Notes under the pieces: model-generated
Database searches by the model: none
Told to the model about the DNA's origin: nothing
Seen by the model: the letters and a program-made list of their open reading frames with translations, nothing else
NCBI RefSeq assembly: GCF_003576645.1
Contig: NC_044924.1
Location: 3,003,471-3,067,470 of the forward strand
Direction of reading: 5' to 3'
DNA: 64,000 bases
Source of the DNA: Ipomoea triloba
Lineage: Eukaryota; Streptophyta; Magnoliopsida; Solanales; Convolvulaceae
Translations under genes and position numbers: made by a program
Shown here: positions 38,935-50,059 of the stretch, in pieces
Numbering within the stretch: the first letter of the stretch is position 1
Layout: the number at the start of each line of letters is the position of its first letter

Positions 38935-39115
38935 CTTTTTTTCCTTCAAGTCTTTCGGCTACATTGAAGAATAGGCGATGAAGATCGACACTCCCTTTAC
39001 AATATTGAAGGTATTTTGATTTCTCGCAAAGTCCTATCCTATAATATCTATTATGGTTTTCATCTAATGATGTCACAAAGACGAGTTCAATGGACGAAAA
39101 TTGGTCATCCACCAT
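38935..39115 (-). pseudogene. GARP exon-1 relic R2 (second subfamily)
   Basis: It starts MVDDQFSSIELVFVTSLD and ends VDLHRLFFNVAERLEGKK, with a donor GTAATC. The start aligns with R6 (53780-53956) and R3. The FKW core is replaced by CKG, and no downstream exons are seen. The region upstream (39330) keeps a TTTAAATAAGG TATA-like remnant. Confidence 0.6.
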
Positions 39116-40134
39116 GGAATGCCTCAATTGGATGCACACCACGGATGAAGACTAAAAATCATTAGACAACATTAAGGTAAAAAAACAATTAAGAGAATAG
39201 AAGAGGCTTTTTTTCAAGACGTTAACTCTTTGAAGTGGAGATCGCTAACTAAACTGTACTATTAATAGAGTTGAGAAGGAAGGTTTAAGACTTGATGAAG
39301 ACCTTTGTGGCTAATTCACAAGAAGTGAAGAGTTTAAATAAGGCAACATAGATGCATAATGGGTGAGGGATGCATGTAAGCATGATGGTATAGTGGTTTA
39401 CATGCATAACGCATTTGCTGTAAACCACAAATAAGTTCTACCATATTTGCAAGAGTAGTGCTATCCACCTCTCCAAAAATTTTCCATTCTAATATCGATG
39501 GTTTTCAATTAGATGATTTAGTCGTTGATAACAAATTACTAATGTCAACAAATTCATGACACCAAATGGTTATGAGCTATGTCAAAAGGGATTTTAGGAG
39601 GAAAAATAAAGCATTTTCTATATGTAATAACATGATAATTTTTATTTTTAAAAGTAAAAAAAAAAATTAAAATGTAAAAAAGAAAACAAGCATTGGATAT
39701 ACATGTATTTTGTGAGTAAGGTTACACAAATAGAGAGTGCATGAAAAATGCTTGTTGGACTCATCACCTCATTGAAAGCTACTTTAGATCTTGCACAATT
39801 AGCATATTGGGTCCACATAAGTGTGATAAAACCCACAATTAGCACACATGGGCCGCGCATAAGCGTGATAAGACCCACAATTAGTATTTAGTACATAAGA
39901 TCCACATAAGTGTGATAAGTTGTTCAATACGTTCTTATTTGATTTATTACATTATTATTGTAACAATATTAATAATAAAGTGAATAGTTGGACCGTTATA
40001 TTTTCAAATTAACATTTTTAAAATTTTAAAGAATGAAACTATTTATAAAAAATGATAAAAAATTTAATTCAAAGACATTTTTTGAAAATTTAAAATTTCT
40101 TTAAACAAAAGAAAAGAAATGACACAGTTTGAAA
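39116..40134. other. Intergenic AT-rich stretch
   Basis: Relic promoter sequence to about 39360, then direct repeats of the phrase CCACATAAGTGTGATAA around 39810-39920. No gene. Confidence 0.5.
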
Positions 40135-41720
40135 TCGAAGACGTGTAATATTTTAATGTAATATTCTAATGTAAACATCATAATGATGATTATGTAATAG
40201 CATGAATCATGCAATATCTAAGGATTATAGTGTGATTATATATGTAATATAACATGAACTATGTTTAATAATTAACATTCATTTTATAATCTGTCACGCA
40301 CATTAAGAAAACGTTTTATGGTCAAACTAATTTATTACGGAGTAATTACTTTCTGACAAACACAACTAATAAAGTATATGTTATTATTACTTCATTCTAA
40401 TCAAAGACGTGTAATATTATAATGTAATATTGTAATGTAAACATCATAATGATATTATGTAATAGCATGAATCATGCAATATCTAAGGATTATAATGTGA
40501 TTATATATGTAATATAAAATGAACTATGTTTAATAATTAACATTCATTTTATAATCTGTCACATTAAGAAAACGTTTTATGGTCAAACTAATTTATTACG
40601 GAGTAATTACTTTCTGACAAACGCAACTAATAAATTATATGTTATTATTACTTCATTCTAATCAAAGACGTGTAATATTATAATGTAATATTGTAATGTA
40701 AACATCATAATGATGATTATGTAATAGCATGAATCATGCAATATCTAAGGATTATAATGTGATTATATATGTAATATAAAATGAACTATGTTTAATAATT
40801 AACATTCATTTTATAATCTGTCACATTAAGAAAACGTTTTATGGTCAAACTAATTTATTACGGAGTAATTACTTTCTGACAAACGCAACTAATAAATTAT
40901 ATGTTATTATTACTTCATTCTAATCAAAGACGTGTAATATTATAATGTAATATTGTAATGTAAACATCATAATGATGATTATGTAATAGCATGAATCATG
41001 CAATATCTAAGGATTATAATGTGATTATATATGTAATATATAACATGAACTATGTTTAATAATTAGCATTCATTTTAAAATCTGTCACATTAAGAAAACG
41101 TTTTATGGTCAAACTAATTTATTACGGAGTAATTGCTTTTTGACAAATACAACTAATAAAGTATCATACTGTTATTATTACTTCATTCTAATCCAAGACG
41201 TGTAATATTATAATGTAATATTGTAATGTAAACATCATAATGATGATTATGTACAAAAATGAATCATGCAATATCTAAGCATTATAATGTGATTACATAT
41301 GTAATATAACATGAACTATGTTTAATAATTAACATTCATTTTGTAATCTGTCACATTAAGAAAACATTTTATGGTCAAACTAATTTATTACGGAGTAATT
41401 ACTTTCTGACAAAGACAACTAATAAAGTATATGTTATTATTACTTCATTCTAATCAAAGACGTGTAATATTATAATGTAATATTGTAATGTAAACATCAT
41501 AATGATGATTATGTAATAACATGAATCGTGCAATATCTAAGCATTATAATATGATTATATATGTAATATAACATGAACTATGTTTAATAATTAACATTCA
41601 TTTTATAATCTGTCACATTAAGAAAACGTTTTATGGTCAAACTAATTTATTACGGAGTAATTACTTTCTGTTTTATGGTCAAACTAATTTATTACGGAGT
41701 AATTACTTTCTGACAAATGG
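40135..41720. repeat. Tandem satellite, ~262-bp unit, six copies
   Basis: Unit starts (at AAGACGTGTAATATT or close variant) fall near 40135, 40401, 40662, 40924, 41192 and 41454, giving spacings of 266, 261, 262, 268 and 262 bp. Units are highly alike and include AAACATCATAATGATGATTA, ACATGAACTATGTTTAATAA and TTATTACGGAGTAATTAC. The array ends in extra partial copies of the last 40-60 bp. No coding content. Confidence 0.95.
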
Positions 41721-41895
41721 TCAAACTAATTTATTACGGAGTAATTACTTTCTGACAAAGACAACTAATAAAGTATCATAATGTCTTTGTCAGAAAGTAA
41801 TTAACTAATAAAGTAATTAACATTCATGTTATGATACTTTATTAATTAGTTGTCTTTGTCAGAAAGTAATTACTCCATAATAAATTAGTTTGACC
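41719..41895. repeat. Long inverted repeat closing the satellite array
   Basis: The left arm 41719-41780 (GGTCAAACTAATTTATTACG to AAAGTATCATA) pairs with the right arm 41830-41895 in reverse complement, with a small 3-4 base insertion in the right arm. The arm sequence is the terminal part of the satellite unit, so the last unit has been duplicated in inverted orientation. Confidence 0.85.
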
Positions 41896-43140
41896 ATAAA
41901 TGTTATAATTACTTCATTCTAACGTTGCCTACTTTTCAAAATAGATGATTAATGATTTATTATCATTATAATTTGTATTTTATATTAAGTAAAATATTTA
42001 ATGCATTGCTAGAACTAACAATTGAGTTTCCTCAAAAAAAAAGAAGAAGAAGAACTAACAATTGAGTACCGTTTTAAAAACGTGTTGCAAGCGAACCCTC
42101 TAATAATTTGAAAAAAATATAATGAAATTAAATAGTAAAAATAATAATGTGTTGAGGTGTGTTAGGGGTGTCTACATTCACCCTGCACACTGGTTGCGGG
42201 TACCCACACACAATATTTACCAACTACTTATTATCTTGTTTAAAAAATTTTAAAACATAATATTTAAATTAACCACCTATAATAAAATTTGTTAGTTATA
42301 TTAAAATATAAAAGAATAAAAATATTATTCAAACATAGTAACTAAATTTTTAATATTTTTAAAATAAAGTTATTAGTTTATAATTAAAATTAGTAAATAG
42401 TTAAAGTTATACTGTCTTTGTTACAAATATAGTATGTGTTCATAATTACTTTCTCAACATACAGCCATTTCATGCCATTAGACCACAAAGTTATTGATAC
42501 TTCTATAATTATTATAAACACACATTTATATAAAATTTACATCTAACCCTATCAATGCTGCTATCACCAGGAAAAAAAAGATCAAATAGTCTATAATTAA
42601 AATTAAATTATTAAAAGTAGTTAAAGTTAAGATTTACTATAAACACACATTTGTATGAAATTTATATGTAACCTGACTCATTGCTCACCAGCTATCTCCA
42701 AAAAGATCACCCTACCAATGCTGCTATCACCAAAAAAAGATCAATGCAGGGTGGACTTGAGTGGATATTCCTAAAAAAAAATTGAAAATTTCATCGTATT
42801 AAATAGAAAGAGGTAAAAATAATTAGTTAAAAATAAATAAATTTTCAAAAGATACATACTAACATCATTGAGGGAGGAAGTGATTTTTGCTAACTATACG
42901 TAGAGAATGCGAACAAGGTCAGATGTACATACAACTTCGTGGTAGTTAAATTAATTTCAAATTCTCTGCTTCGCTTTTAATAAGAATTGATTTCATATAT
43001 ATGATAATAGTGTCAAATAAAAAATCAGTCGATTCAGAAAAAATAAAAAATAAAATTTATCTGTAGATGATGTTAATAGTACAATCGATTAAATTATTTT
43101 ATATTCTCCATCCGAATTTACCCCCCCCCCCCTCCCCCCC
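41896..43140. other. Intergenic, includes segment shared with 54610-54930
   Basis: 42110-42340 (AAATATAATGAAATTAAATA, a GGTTGCGGGTACCCAC-type phrase, then A/T-rich) matches 54600-54930 of the neighbouring module. 42540-42730 contains a direct repeat (CTATCACCAGGAAAAAAAGA and a diverged second copy). It ends in a poly-C run at 43122-43140 against the assembly gap. Confidence 0.55.
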
Positions 43141-43426
43141 NNNNNNNNNNNNNNNNNNNNNNNNNNNNNNNNNNNNNNNNNNNNNNNNNNNNNNNNNNNN
43201 NNNNNNNNNNNNNNNNNNNNNNNNNNNNNNNNNNNNNNNNNNNNNNNNNNNNNNNNNNNNNNNNNNNNNNNNNNNNNNNNNNNNNNNNNNNNNNNNNNNN
43301 NNNNNNNNNNNNNNNNNNNNNNNNNNNNNNNNNNNNNNNNNNNNNNNNNNNNNNNNNNNNNNNNNNNNNNNNNNNNNNNNNNNNNNNNNNNNNNNNNNNN
43401 NNNNNNNNNNNNNNNNNNNNNNNNNN
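43141..43426. other. Assembly gap (286 N) bordered by poly-C
   Basis: All bases are N. Both edges are C homopolymers (43122-43140, with one T, and 43427-43437), so the gap probably reflects failure to sequence through a C/G-rich simple repeat. Frames spanning it are meaningless. Confidence 0.98.
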
Positions 43427-43523
43427 CCCCCCCCCCCTTTTTTTTTTCAAAAAATCAAGAATTTAATTAATGATAAAACAAAACAAGAGAAATGAATTAA
43501 TTAATGTGCATGATATTGATTAC

Positions 43524-43693
43524 CTTGCGTTGAAGAAGCAGTAGCAATGGAGATATGCGGGCAGTACTCCGATCCACGTGGACCGAGAGGGAGTTTCAGA
43601 TCCTGAATCTCCAGTCCCATTAGATCTATTATGGTATTGAGACAACGACGTCACAAAGATGCGTTTTGGGGATGAAGATTGATCGTTTTCCAT
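43524..43693 (-). pseudogene. GARP exon-1 relic R3 (second subfamily)
   Basis: It begins MENDQSSSPKRIFVTSL, parallel to the R2 and R6 starts, and ends at a GTAATC donor. The part that should encode FKWS...HHRFFN is still recognisable in the DNA (GTGGATCGGAGTACTGCC...CTTCTTCAACG) but is out of frame, so the GARP half is lost. 43700-43900 is the matching leader/promoter region. Confidence 0.55.
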
Positions 43694-44059
43694 GGATCGG
43701 AAGGCCTCAATTGGATGAAGACTACTAAATTAAAAACAGCGTTAAGGTAGAAGATCGAAGAGATTAGAGATCAAACTTTTTAATTTGGTGATCGGGAAGT
43801 TGAGTCGTTGAAGGAGCGATGGCGATCTAAGCGGTTGGGGGGCTAGGGTTGAGAGGAGAGGTTTCAGAGGAGAGGAGAACTGGAGAAGCATTCACAACTC
43901 AGATCAAATAATGAATGAAAGATAAGAGCTGGCCGGGATGGGATGCAGTGAGAGTGGATGAATAGCGCTGGTCCTTCACACTTGGCAACGGACAGCTCTT
44001 GTAACGGTTTTTATACCGTAGACGATGGCCCGAAAATGGGGCGATTTCTTTAAGTAATT

Positions 44060-44480
44060 TTGGTGTGATCATAACAAAATGAAATTAAATTATAGTGTAT
44101 CTAAAATAAACTGTGCCTATTATTGTCAAATGAAACTGTAATTGAATTAAAATAATAATACTTTAGTTGTGTTGAAATGAAACTATAGTATGTATAAAAT
44201 GAAACTAAATAACATGTCTCATATATTGAATGTATATTTTCAAATAAAAGTGTAGTTGAATAGAAATGATATTGTAGTTGTATTGTAATAAAAGTACAAT
44301 GTATATAAAATGAAACTGAATAAAAATTTCACATATTTGAGTATATATTGTCTAATGAAACCGTAGTTGAATTATAGTGGTGTTATAATAAAATTACAGT
44401 GTGTATAAAATGAAATTCAATAACATGTCTCACTGTAATAAAGACTATACAACTATAGTTGTGCTGAAATAAAATGAAAC
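44060..44480. repeat. Diverged minisatellite, ~120-bp unit, inverse orientation to 18900-19290
   Basis: It repeats TATATAAAATGAAACT, GTTGTGTTGAAATGAAACTA, TCAAATGAAACTGTAATTGA and variants three to four times. These are reverse complements of the unit at 18900-19290. The copies are more diverged than in that array. Confidence 0.7.
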
Positions 44481-44829
44481 TAAATAAAATAATTAATACA
44501 TTATTAGAATTAACAATTGAGTCTAGCTAGAGTAGTTCGAACGGGTTAGTGGACTGGCCTTGTCAATAAACTCCAAGTCCAAGCCACTAAATAAAATAAA
44601 ATAGCAAGGTGTATGTAGAAATATATATTCCGAAAACGCTAAAAGGTCAATTGTTATACCATAAATCAGAGTTCATATTGTATTATTGTGAATTCTGATA
44701 TAAAATATTTGTACCTTTAATTAACATATTCTGTACCTACAACTGTCCGCTGCAGGTACAAAATGTGCCAACTACAGATACAAATTTTGAATGTTATTTT
44801 TGGATCAGATCTAGAAAAAGGAAGGTTTC

Positions 44830-44925
44830 CTAGCTGAAGAAGAGGCTAGGGGAGAAGGCTAGGCTTCCATGAATTGAAGCCGCAGGATTCAAGGTAGAAG
44901 AGGAAGGAAGAAGGCTTTCACCCAT
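44830..44925 (-). pseudogene. GARP-family exon-1 N-terminal fragment
   Basis: A 31-codon frame starting MGESLLPSSSTLNPAASIHG, then stop. The Ser-rich STLNPxxSIHGSL phrase is the same repeat found five times in G5. The GARP domain is absent; the sequence downstream, after the stop, joins the 3' flank of the family directly. Confidence 0.6.
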
Positions 44926-45297
44926 GGATGCAATGCTCTCAAGGTAGAGGAGGAAGATGCATATGGTTCCGGTCTGATTATAATTGTGTATTAATTTGGA
45001 ATTTAACTTTAATTTATATATATTGTGCATAAACTGTGCAATATTTGGACAACTTACGAGCAACATTCTAATATAGTTTTTAACTTAAATTATGCATTAA
45101 TTTAGATTATGCAAAAGATCTAACCCATATATGCTCCAAATTAATATCTTTTCATCTTAAATACATACAAGTATAATTACAAAACACCATAATAGGTAGC
45201 TAGATACATACCTAGCTACATTATCTTACATTCCAACAAACTTAACTAATAAATACACATTAATTAAAGGATCTAAGAGTATGACCGGAATGAAAAT

Positions 45298-46247
45298 TTA
45301 GACATGAGGCCTGGAACTGCTAGGATTCTCATTGATAGGCGGTTTGATTGTGAGAGTGAGATCAACTTTAGGTCTCTTTGCTGCACGGCCACCAAGCATC
45401 AACTCCAGTCTCACATTCTCTTCTTCATCATCAACCTCATCATCAATAGCAACAACATCGATCTGCTAAAGAATAGAATCCGGGCATTATTAATTAATTC
45501 AATAATGAATTGAAGTAAACAAAATAATTTGGTTCTTGAAATAGTTTCAACAATAAATTGGTATTATTTACCGGCTTCTGTCTGCACTCTTGAAACAACG
45601 TAACTCCTCAAACAATATGGTCTGTTGCCGTGATGCTGAAAAATTCATTATGCTATAAATATAATCCACCATTTATTCCGGTCAAATGTCAGTAATGCTA
45701 AAAACGTGATTATTGTATAAGCACTTGAGAAAAAAATTAAAAGTTATCCTAGCTAATAACCTCATCGAAGGGGGTATGCTAGGGAGCATCGGCCTCATTG
45801 GATCAATGTACAATCTGGGAGGACCCGGCAGTGGCCATGACGGTGAATTTAGTGGTGGAGCGGTGTAGAACTGATGGCCGTAACGATAGTGAACCGGGGC
45901 CGACCAACCGGTGTAATTTTGCCCACTAAAATTATTTGAGTGAAATAGGCCGGGTTCCAGCAAAATTATTTGTATGATTATTTCCGAATGAAGGCATCAT
46001 GGAGATCATCTGTCCTGTGGATAAAGAATTCTGGTAATTAGCAAAAGGCCACTACCCTAACCGGCTGTGTTCCAGGCTTGAAGATTGACCAACTTCTAAA
46101 GAAGGGAGATGGGTTCCACGAATTGAAGTTGAGGGATTCAAGTGAGAATAAGGACGAAGAGGGTTTTCAGCCATGGATGCTACTCTCAAGGTAGCAGAGG
46201 AGGGACGAAGCTAGCTGCAGGTTTGTGTCTGATGCTTGCTTACTCAT
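45298..46247 (-). pseudogene. psi3: GARP-less, frameshifted G4/G5-type pseudogene
   Basis: The family start MSKQ (46247) runs out of frame; an internal ATG at 46174 opens MAENPLRPYSHLNPSTSI, then stops before any GARP domain. Where the domain should be, the sequence passes into exon-4 sequence (GWSAPVHYRYGHQFYTAPPL, then RLYIDPMRPMLPSIPPSMR to 45761). The exon-5 equivalent, 45572-45652, is 81 nt instead of 76 because of a 5-bp insertion. Exon 6 (45298-45462) remains open and ends with RLELMLGG and VDLTLTIKPP. So the gene has lost exons 2 and 3 and the GARP half of exon 1, gained an early stop, and is frameshifted in exon 5. It is the G4-type partner of G1. Confidence 0.75.
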
Positions 46248-46352
46248 TGAAGCAGAAATAGAAGCTACAAGCAACAATGGCGGCTGGAATGGGGAGCAGT
46301 GAGGTGAGGATATATATATATTTGAAGAAGTTCATCACAACAATTGCAGGCG

Positions 46353-46361
46353 TTAAATAGG
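46353..46361 (-). promoter_or_regulatory. Conserved TATA-like element of psi3
   Basis: CCTATTTAA on the minus strand. The surrounding CAATTGCAGGCGTTAAATAG block is kept at G4 and G5 with one or two changes. Confidence 0.45.
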
Positions 46362-48226
46362 GGAAAAAGCATTATATTCCGGCGATCGAGTCTACTGGCA
46401 ATTGTCTTCGTTCCATGCATCCATCCACTTTGCCAAATGCATGCCACCCAGGACTTCAATTCTGTCAGACAACTTTTTGAATTCTCTTCTCTAAAATCCA
46501 AACGAGCTCAACCGTAATTCCGTAAAGCTCTCCGTGAATTTCATAAATAGAACAGTGAAGCTTGCCTGCCAATCATCATCAAAAAGATTCCGCTACGCTC
46601 TGAGACAAATTCAATTCCTCAAACACTTTCTTCTCTGTCAAGTAGTGTTAATGTCAGGAATGGAAGCTCTCCATTTTTCTTATAATATATAAGAAAATTT
46701 TATCTCCACTATTTTATAATTTTTTTAAAAAAATTATTTTATTTACATATAAATTTATACACCTTAAATAAAAAATACTCTTTGAACTGATTGTCAAAGA
46801 TCAAATGTTACCATTACACAAAATTATAACAATATTATCATAGGTAGGTGTAACTTGAATCATGCATGATAGGTAATTCACATACATAATTATGGACTTG
46901 ACCCTAAGCTAATGAGTATGATAAATGATGTTCCATTTCAAAGCAAAATAACGATCCGTTTAGAAATTTGAAAGCCTCATTTTTTGGGTATTTAATTGAA
47001 AATTAGAAAACTATTTTTTAAATTAAAGATGTTTGCTTTGTCTTTCAAACTAAAAATGATCAGAAATCTATAATGAGTTATTTCATATTAAATTATTAAT
47101 TAACCTTGAATTAAAGAAATAGAAAATTAGGTTACATTGTGAGTTAGGTTGAACCAAGATTTTTATTACTTAATCCAACTCGGTCCAATCTGATGTATAG
47201 TCTAAATTGTAACTAAGTATATGACAAGCCAGATTGCTCATTTAACACTACTGAGTGAGAGAGAGAGAGAGAGGAGAGAGTCGAGCATGTAAGAATGATT
47301 TTAAAAAATTGCCTTCCAAATATATCACCTAAGCTAATAAGTGTTTCATCCAAACTAAATAGTGATATATACAGTAAAATAAACCTCAAATAAATATCAT
47401 AAGTATTGCATATTTGAGTGTATTCAATTATCTTATAATATATGATTTTCTTTTAGCAAAACAAAAGATTAAAATAATAATGAAAACGATGGAGGGGTGT
47501 TGGAACTTGCATTTTGTTTAACAATACGTACAACACAAATTGATATAAGGATTGGGTCGCCCCATTCAATGCATTGCTATATTACATCAGTGTGTCGCAC
47601 ACAAACATAGGATTCTAATGTATCGTCACACACTATATAATAATAATATTATTTATAAATAATAAATTGAAAACCATTTCAAATCAATTTGAAAGCAGCA
47701 TGTAACCAAAGAATCCATAAATTAAAACAATTGTGTTTTCCGGACTTATCTAATCTTGCCACACGTATCACAATAACACGAAAAGAACACATTACACACC
47801 ATATATAGGTCAAACCGTAACGATTTTTAAATTTAAAAATTTCGAAAGGATAATCACTCTTTAAAAAATGATAAAATAAATTTGAAAATTGTTGAAAGCT
47901 TTCCACTTATTAGAATTGTGTATCAGTTTTTTGAATTTAACTTTAAATTGTTGTGCATAAACCGTGCAACCTTTGGACAACTTACGAGCAACATTTGAAT
48001 ATATAATTTTCAACTTAAATAATCATGCATTAATCATGATTTTTCAAATTATAATTATCTTATAATCAAAATACAGTCCAACAATTACACTACAAATATA
48101 AAAACAGCTAGCTACATACATATAATAAAAGCGCACAATACAAATTAATAAGTACTATACATAATTAAGAACTAATTAAATATATACAGGAAAAGAAATT
48201 CAGGCATTGCGCCTAAAATCATCAGA
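46362..48226. other. Intergenic between psi3 and G2
   Basis: 46370-46460 belongs to the promoter shared with G4 and G5. 47210-47660 is a single copy of the ~0.5-kb repeat that is amplified at 57400-59420 (phrases CTCATTTAACAC, TGTTGGAACTTGCATTTTG). 47920-48110 is the conserved GARP-gene 3' flank. No gene. Confidence 0.6.
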
Positions 48227-49557
48227 TCATCCACGGTTGGGCGGTCTGATGGAGAGAGTGAGATCAAGAGGGTCATCGTCTTCACCCTCATTCCTTGCAG
48301 GGGAAGATGGTCCTGGGTTTACGTCCTCCTCAGCATCTATCTGTTCAAGAAATGTAAATCAAGAATGCATTAGTCATGAACTATTCAAGTAAACCAAACA
48401 AATTAATTAAATTTTTGTTTTTGGTCATTAAACTAGTTTAACAGTGATTTTAATTTGTTGTTATCTACCCGCACGTACCGGGCGGCCCTTAGGAAACAAC
48501 TTCTTGAAGATTATGGTTTTGGGCGCCGGGGCTGAGTAATCCATCACCCTATCCACCATTTATTCCGGTAAAATGTTAGTAATGCTAAAAAAATTAGATT
48601 AAAAATAATATCAGTCAAAACTTTTAACTGAATCAGACCAGACACATAAAATAGGAGAAAGAGAGTACCTCATTGAGGGTGGAACGGTGGGGGGCATCGG
48701 CCCGACAGGGTCAATGTACAGTCTCCCCGGAGGGGGTGGAGTAGGCAGCTGTTGTGGTGGTTGTGGCGGGAACGGGGAGTATAGCGCCGGCGGCGGAGCG
48801 CTATAGAGCGGGGCCGGGTAACCGTATAGATACGGAAGGGGGGGCACCCACGCCATTTGAGCAACTGCGGCTTGGGTTTCTTGAAGAAAAATTAAAGGAC
48901 ATGCATGCATATATTAGCTCTTTGTTACACAAAAAGCTTAAATTTTCTAATTAAAAAATCTAAACACTTTCTCCATGGAAGAAATGGAGATTTCGCCATG
49001 GAATTGAAGTAACATATATACCTCTAGCCAGTTGCTCCAGATCAAAACAGTGGGAGCGGTGGATCTGAGTACAACAAATTCATTATATAAAGTCCGGTAA
49101 GATTTATTTATTTTTTAGAAAATAAATAAATAAATTCATGTTGTGTTTATAGGTACAAATAATTTAAGCTAGGTTTTTTTCTAACCTGAAAATGGTTTGT
49201 AACTTGTTTTAATGTTAGGTCCCTGTCATTCATCAGTTCCAAAATGGCTTTTGGAGTTGCACCTAAAACAAACATAAAATAATTAACATAAACCCAGAAA
49301 TTCAACTAATATTTTTCACCAATTCAATTTGAGGTGAAGCTAGGGAAATGGTTACATTGCACTCCCCCAAGAAATTGAATAGCCTCACAGAAGCGACCAT
49401 GAAGTTCAGGAGTCCACTTCAAGCGAGGTTTGGGTTGTATATCAGACATGGTAGAGATTTGGTCTGCGGAAGAGGAGGGGGGTAGGGTTCCAAGAAGGGA
49501 AGGGTTTGAGGCAGAAGCGGAAGAGAAAGATGAGGAAGGAAATGAATTTTCAGCCAT
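48227..49557 (-). CDS. G2: GARP/G2-like MYB-related repressor with EAR motif, six exons
   Basis: Exons (minus strand): 49356-49557, 49186-49262, 49022-49064, 48669-48879, 48479-48548 and 48227-48340; in phase, 238 residues. The start is MAENSFPSSS. The GARP domain begins RLKWTPELHGRFCEAIQFLG and continues ATPKAILELMNDRDLTLKQV; the normally invariant SHLQMYR end reads NHFQIHR, split across exons 2 and 3. Exon 4 is Pro/Tyr-rich and ends GRLYIDPVGPMPPTVPPSMR. Exon 5 (SAPAPKTIIFKK) resembles G1 (SAPTPKTIIFKM). The EAR motif LDLTLSI is near the C-terminus (core 226-230). Exons 2 and 3 have exactly the same lengths (77 and 43 nt) as in G1 and G4. Predicted nuclear repressor; DNA binding may be altered. 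Confidence 0.85.
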
Positions 49558-49769
49558 GGAAACTATCTAGGAAAGCTCGATCTCAAGAAAGATCAGAGAA
49601 TTGAAGGAGGGAAGATGATGGCTGGGCTGGGTCTGACTGCTTTGCTTACTCACTGGAGCAGAAATTGTATATGAGGTGTGCAGTAACTTAACAATGGCGG
49701 ATTGATTTAGGAGGACTAAGCAGATGAGAATTGAAGAAGTGTGATCGAAGAGGAGTGAGGGAGAACAGC

Positions 49770-49778
49770 TTAAATAGG
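49770..49778 (-). promoter_or_regulatory. Conserved TATA-like element of G2
   Basis: CCTATTTAA on the minus strand, about 213 bp before the ATG. A short duplication (GATCGAAGAGGAGTGAGGGA at 49743 and 49781) brackets it. Confidence 0.45.
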
Positions 49779-50059
49779 CGGATCGAAGAGGAGTGAGGGA
49801 ACAACAATTGCATACATTTGCCATTTGTGCAGTGATTTGTTGTAATAATGATGTGCTGGAAGGAGCTCAACCGAAAGCCGGTGCATCAATTTCATCAATC
49901 GCTAATAATATCTTTAGTAAAAGATTCGAAATGCACTCGGGTAAATTTCACTCACCAAACCCTAATTCCTTCACCGTTAAAGTGTTGTTAATGCTCATTT
50001 CAGTCCATTTTAAGGTTGCATTAATGGAAGCTCACCATATGTTTTTCTTATAATTAATT

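Noticed and set aside
40135..41720. Regular repeats suggestive of a CRISPR array
   Set aside because: Units are 262 bp and contiguous without unique spacers, in a plant nuclear context; a satellite.
43067..43495. Open frames spanning the N gap
   Set aside because: N bases cannot be translated; flanking C runs give only Pro or Gly.
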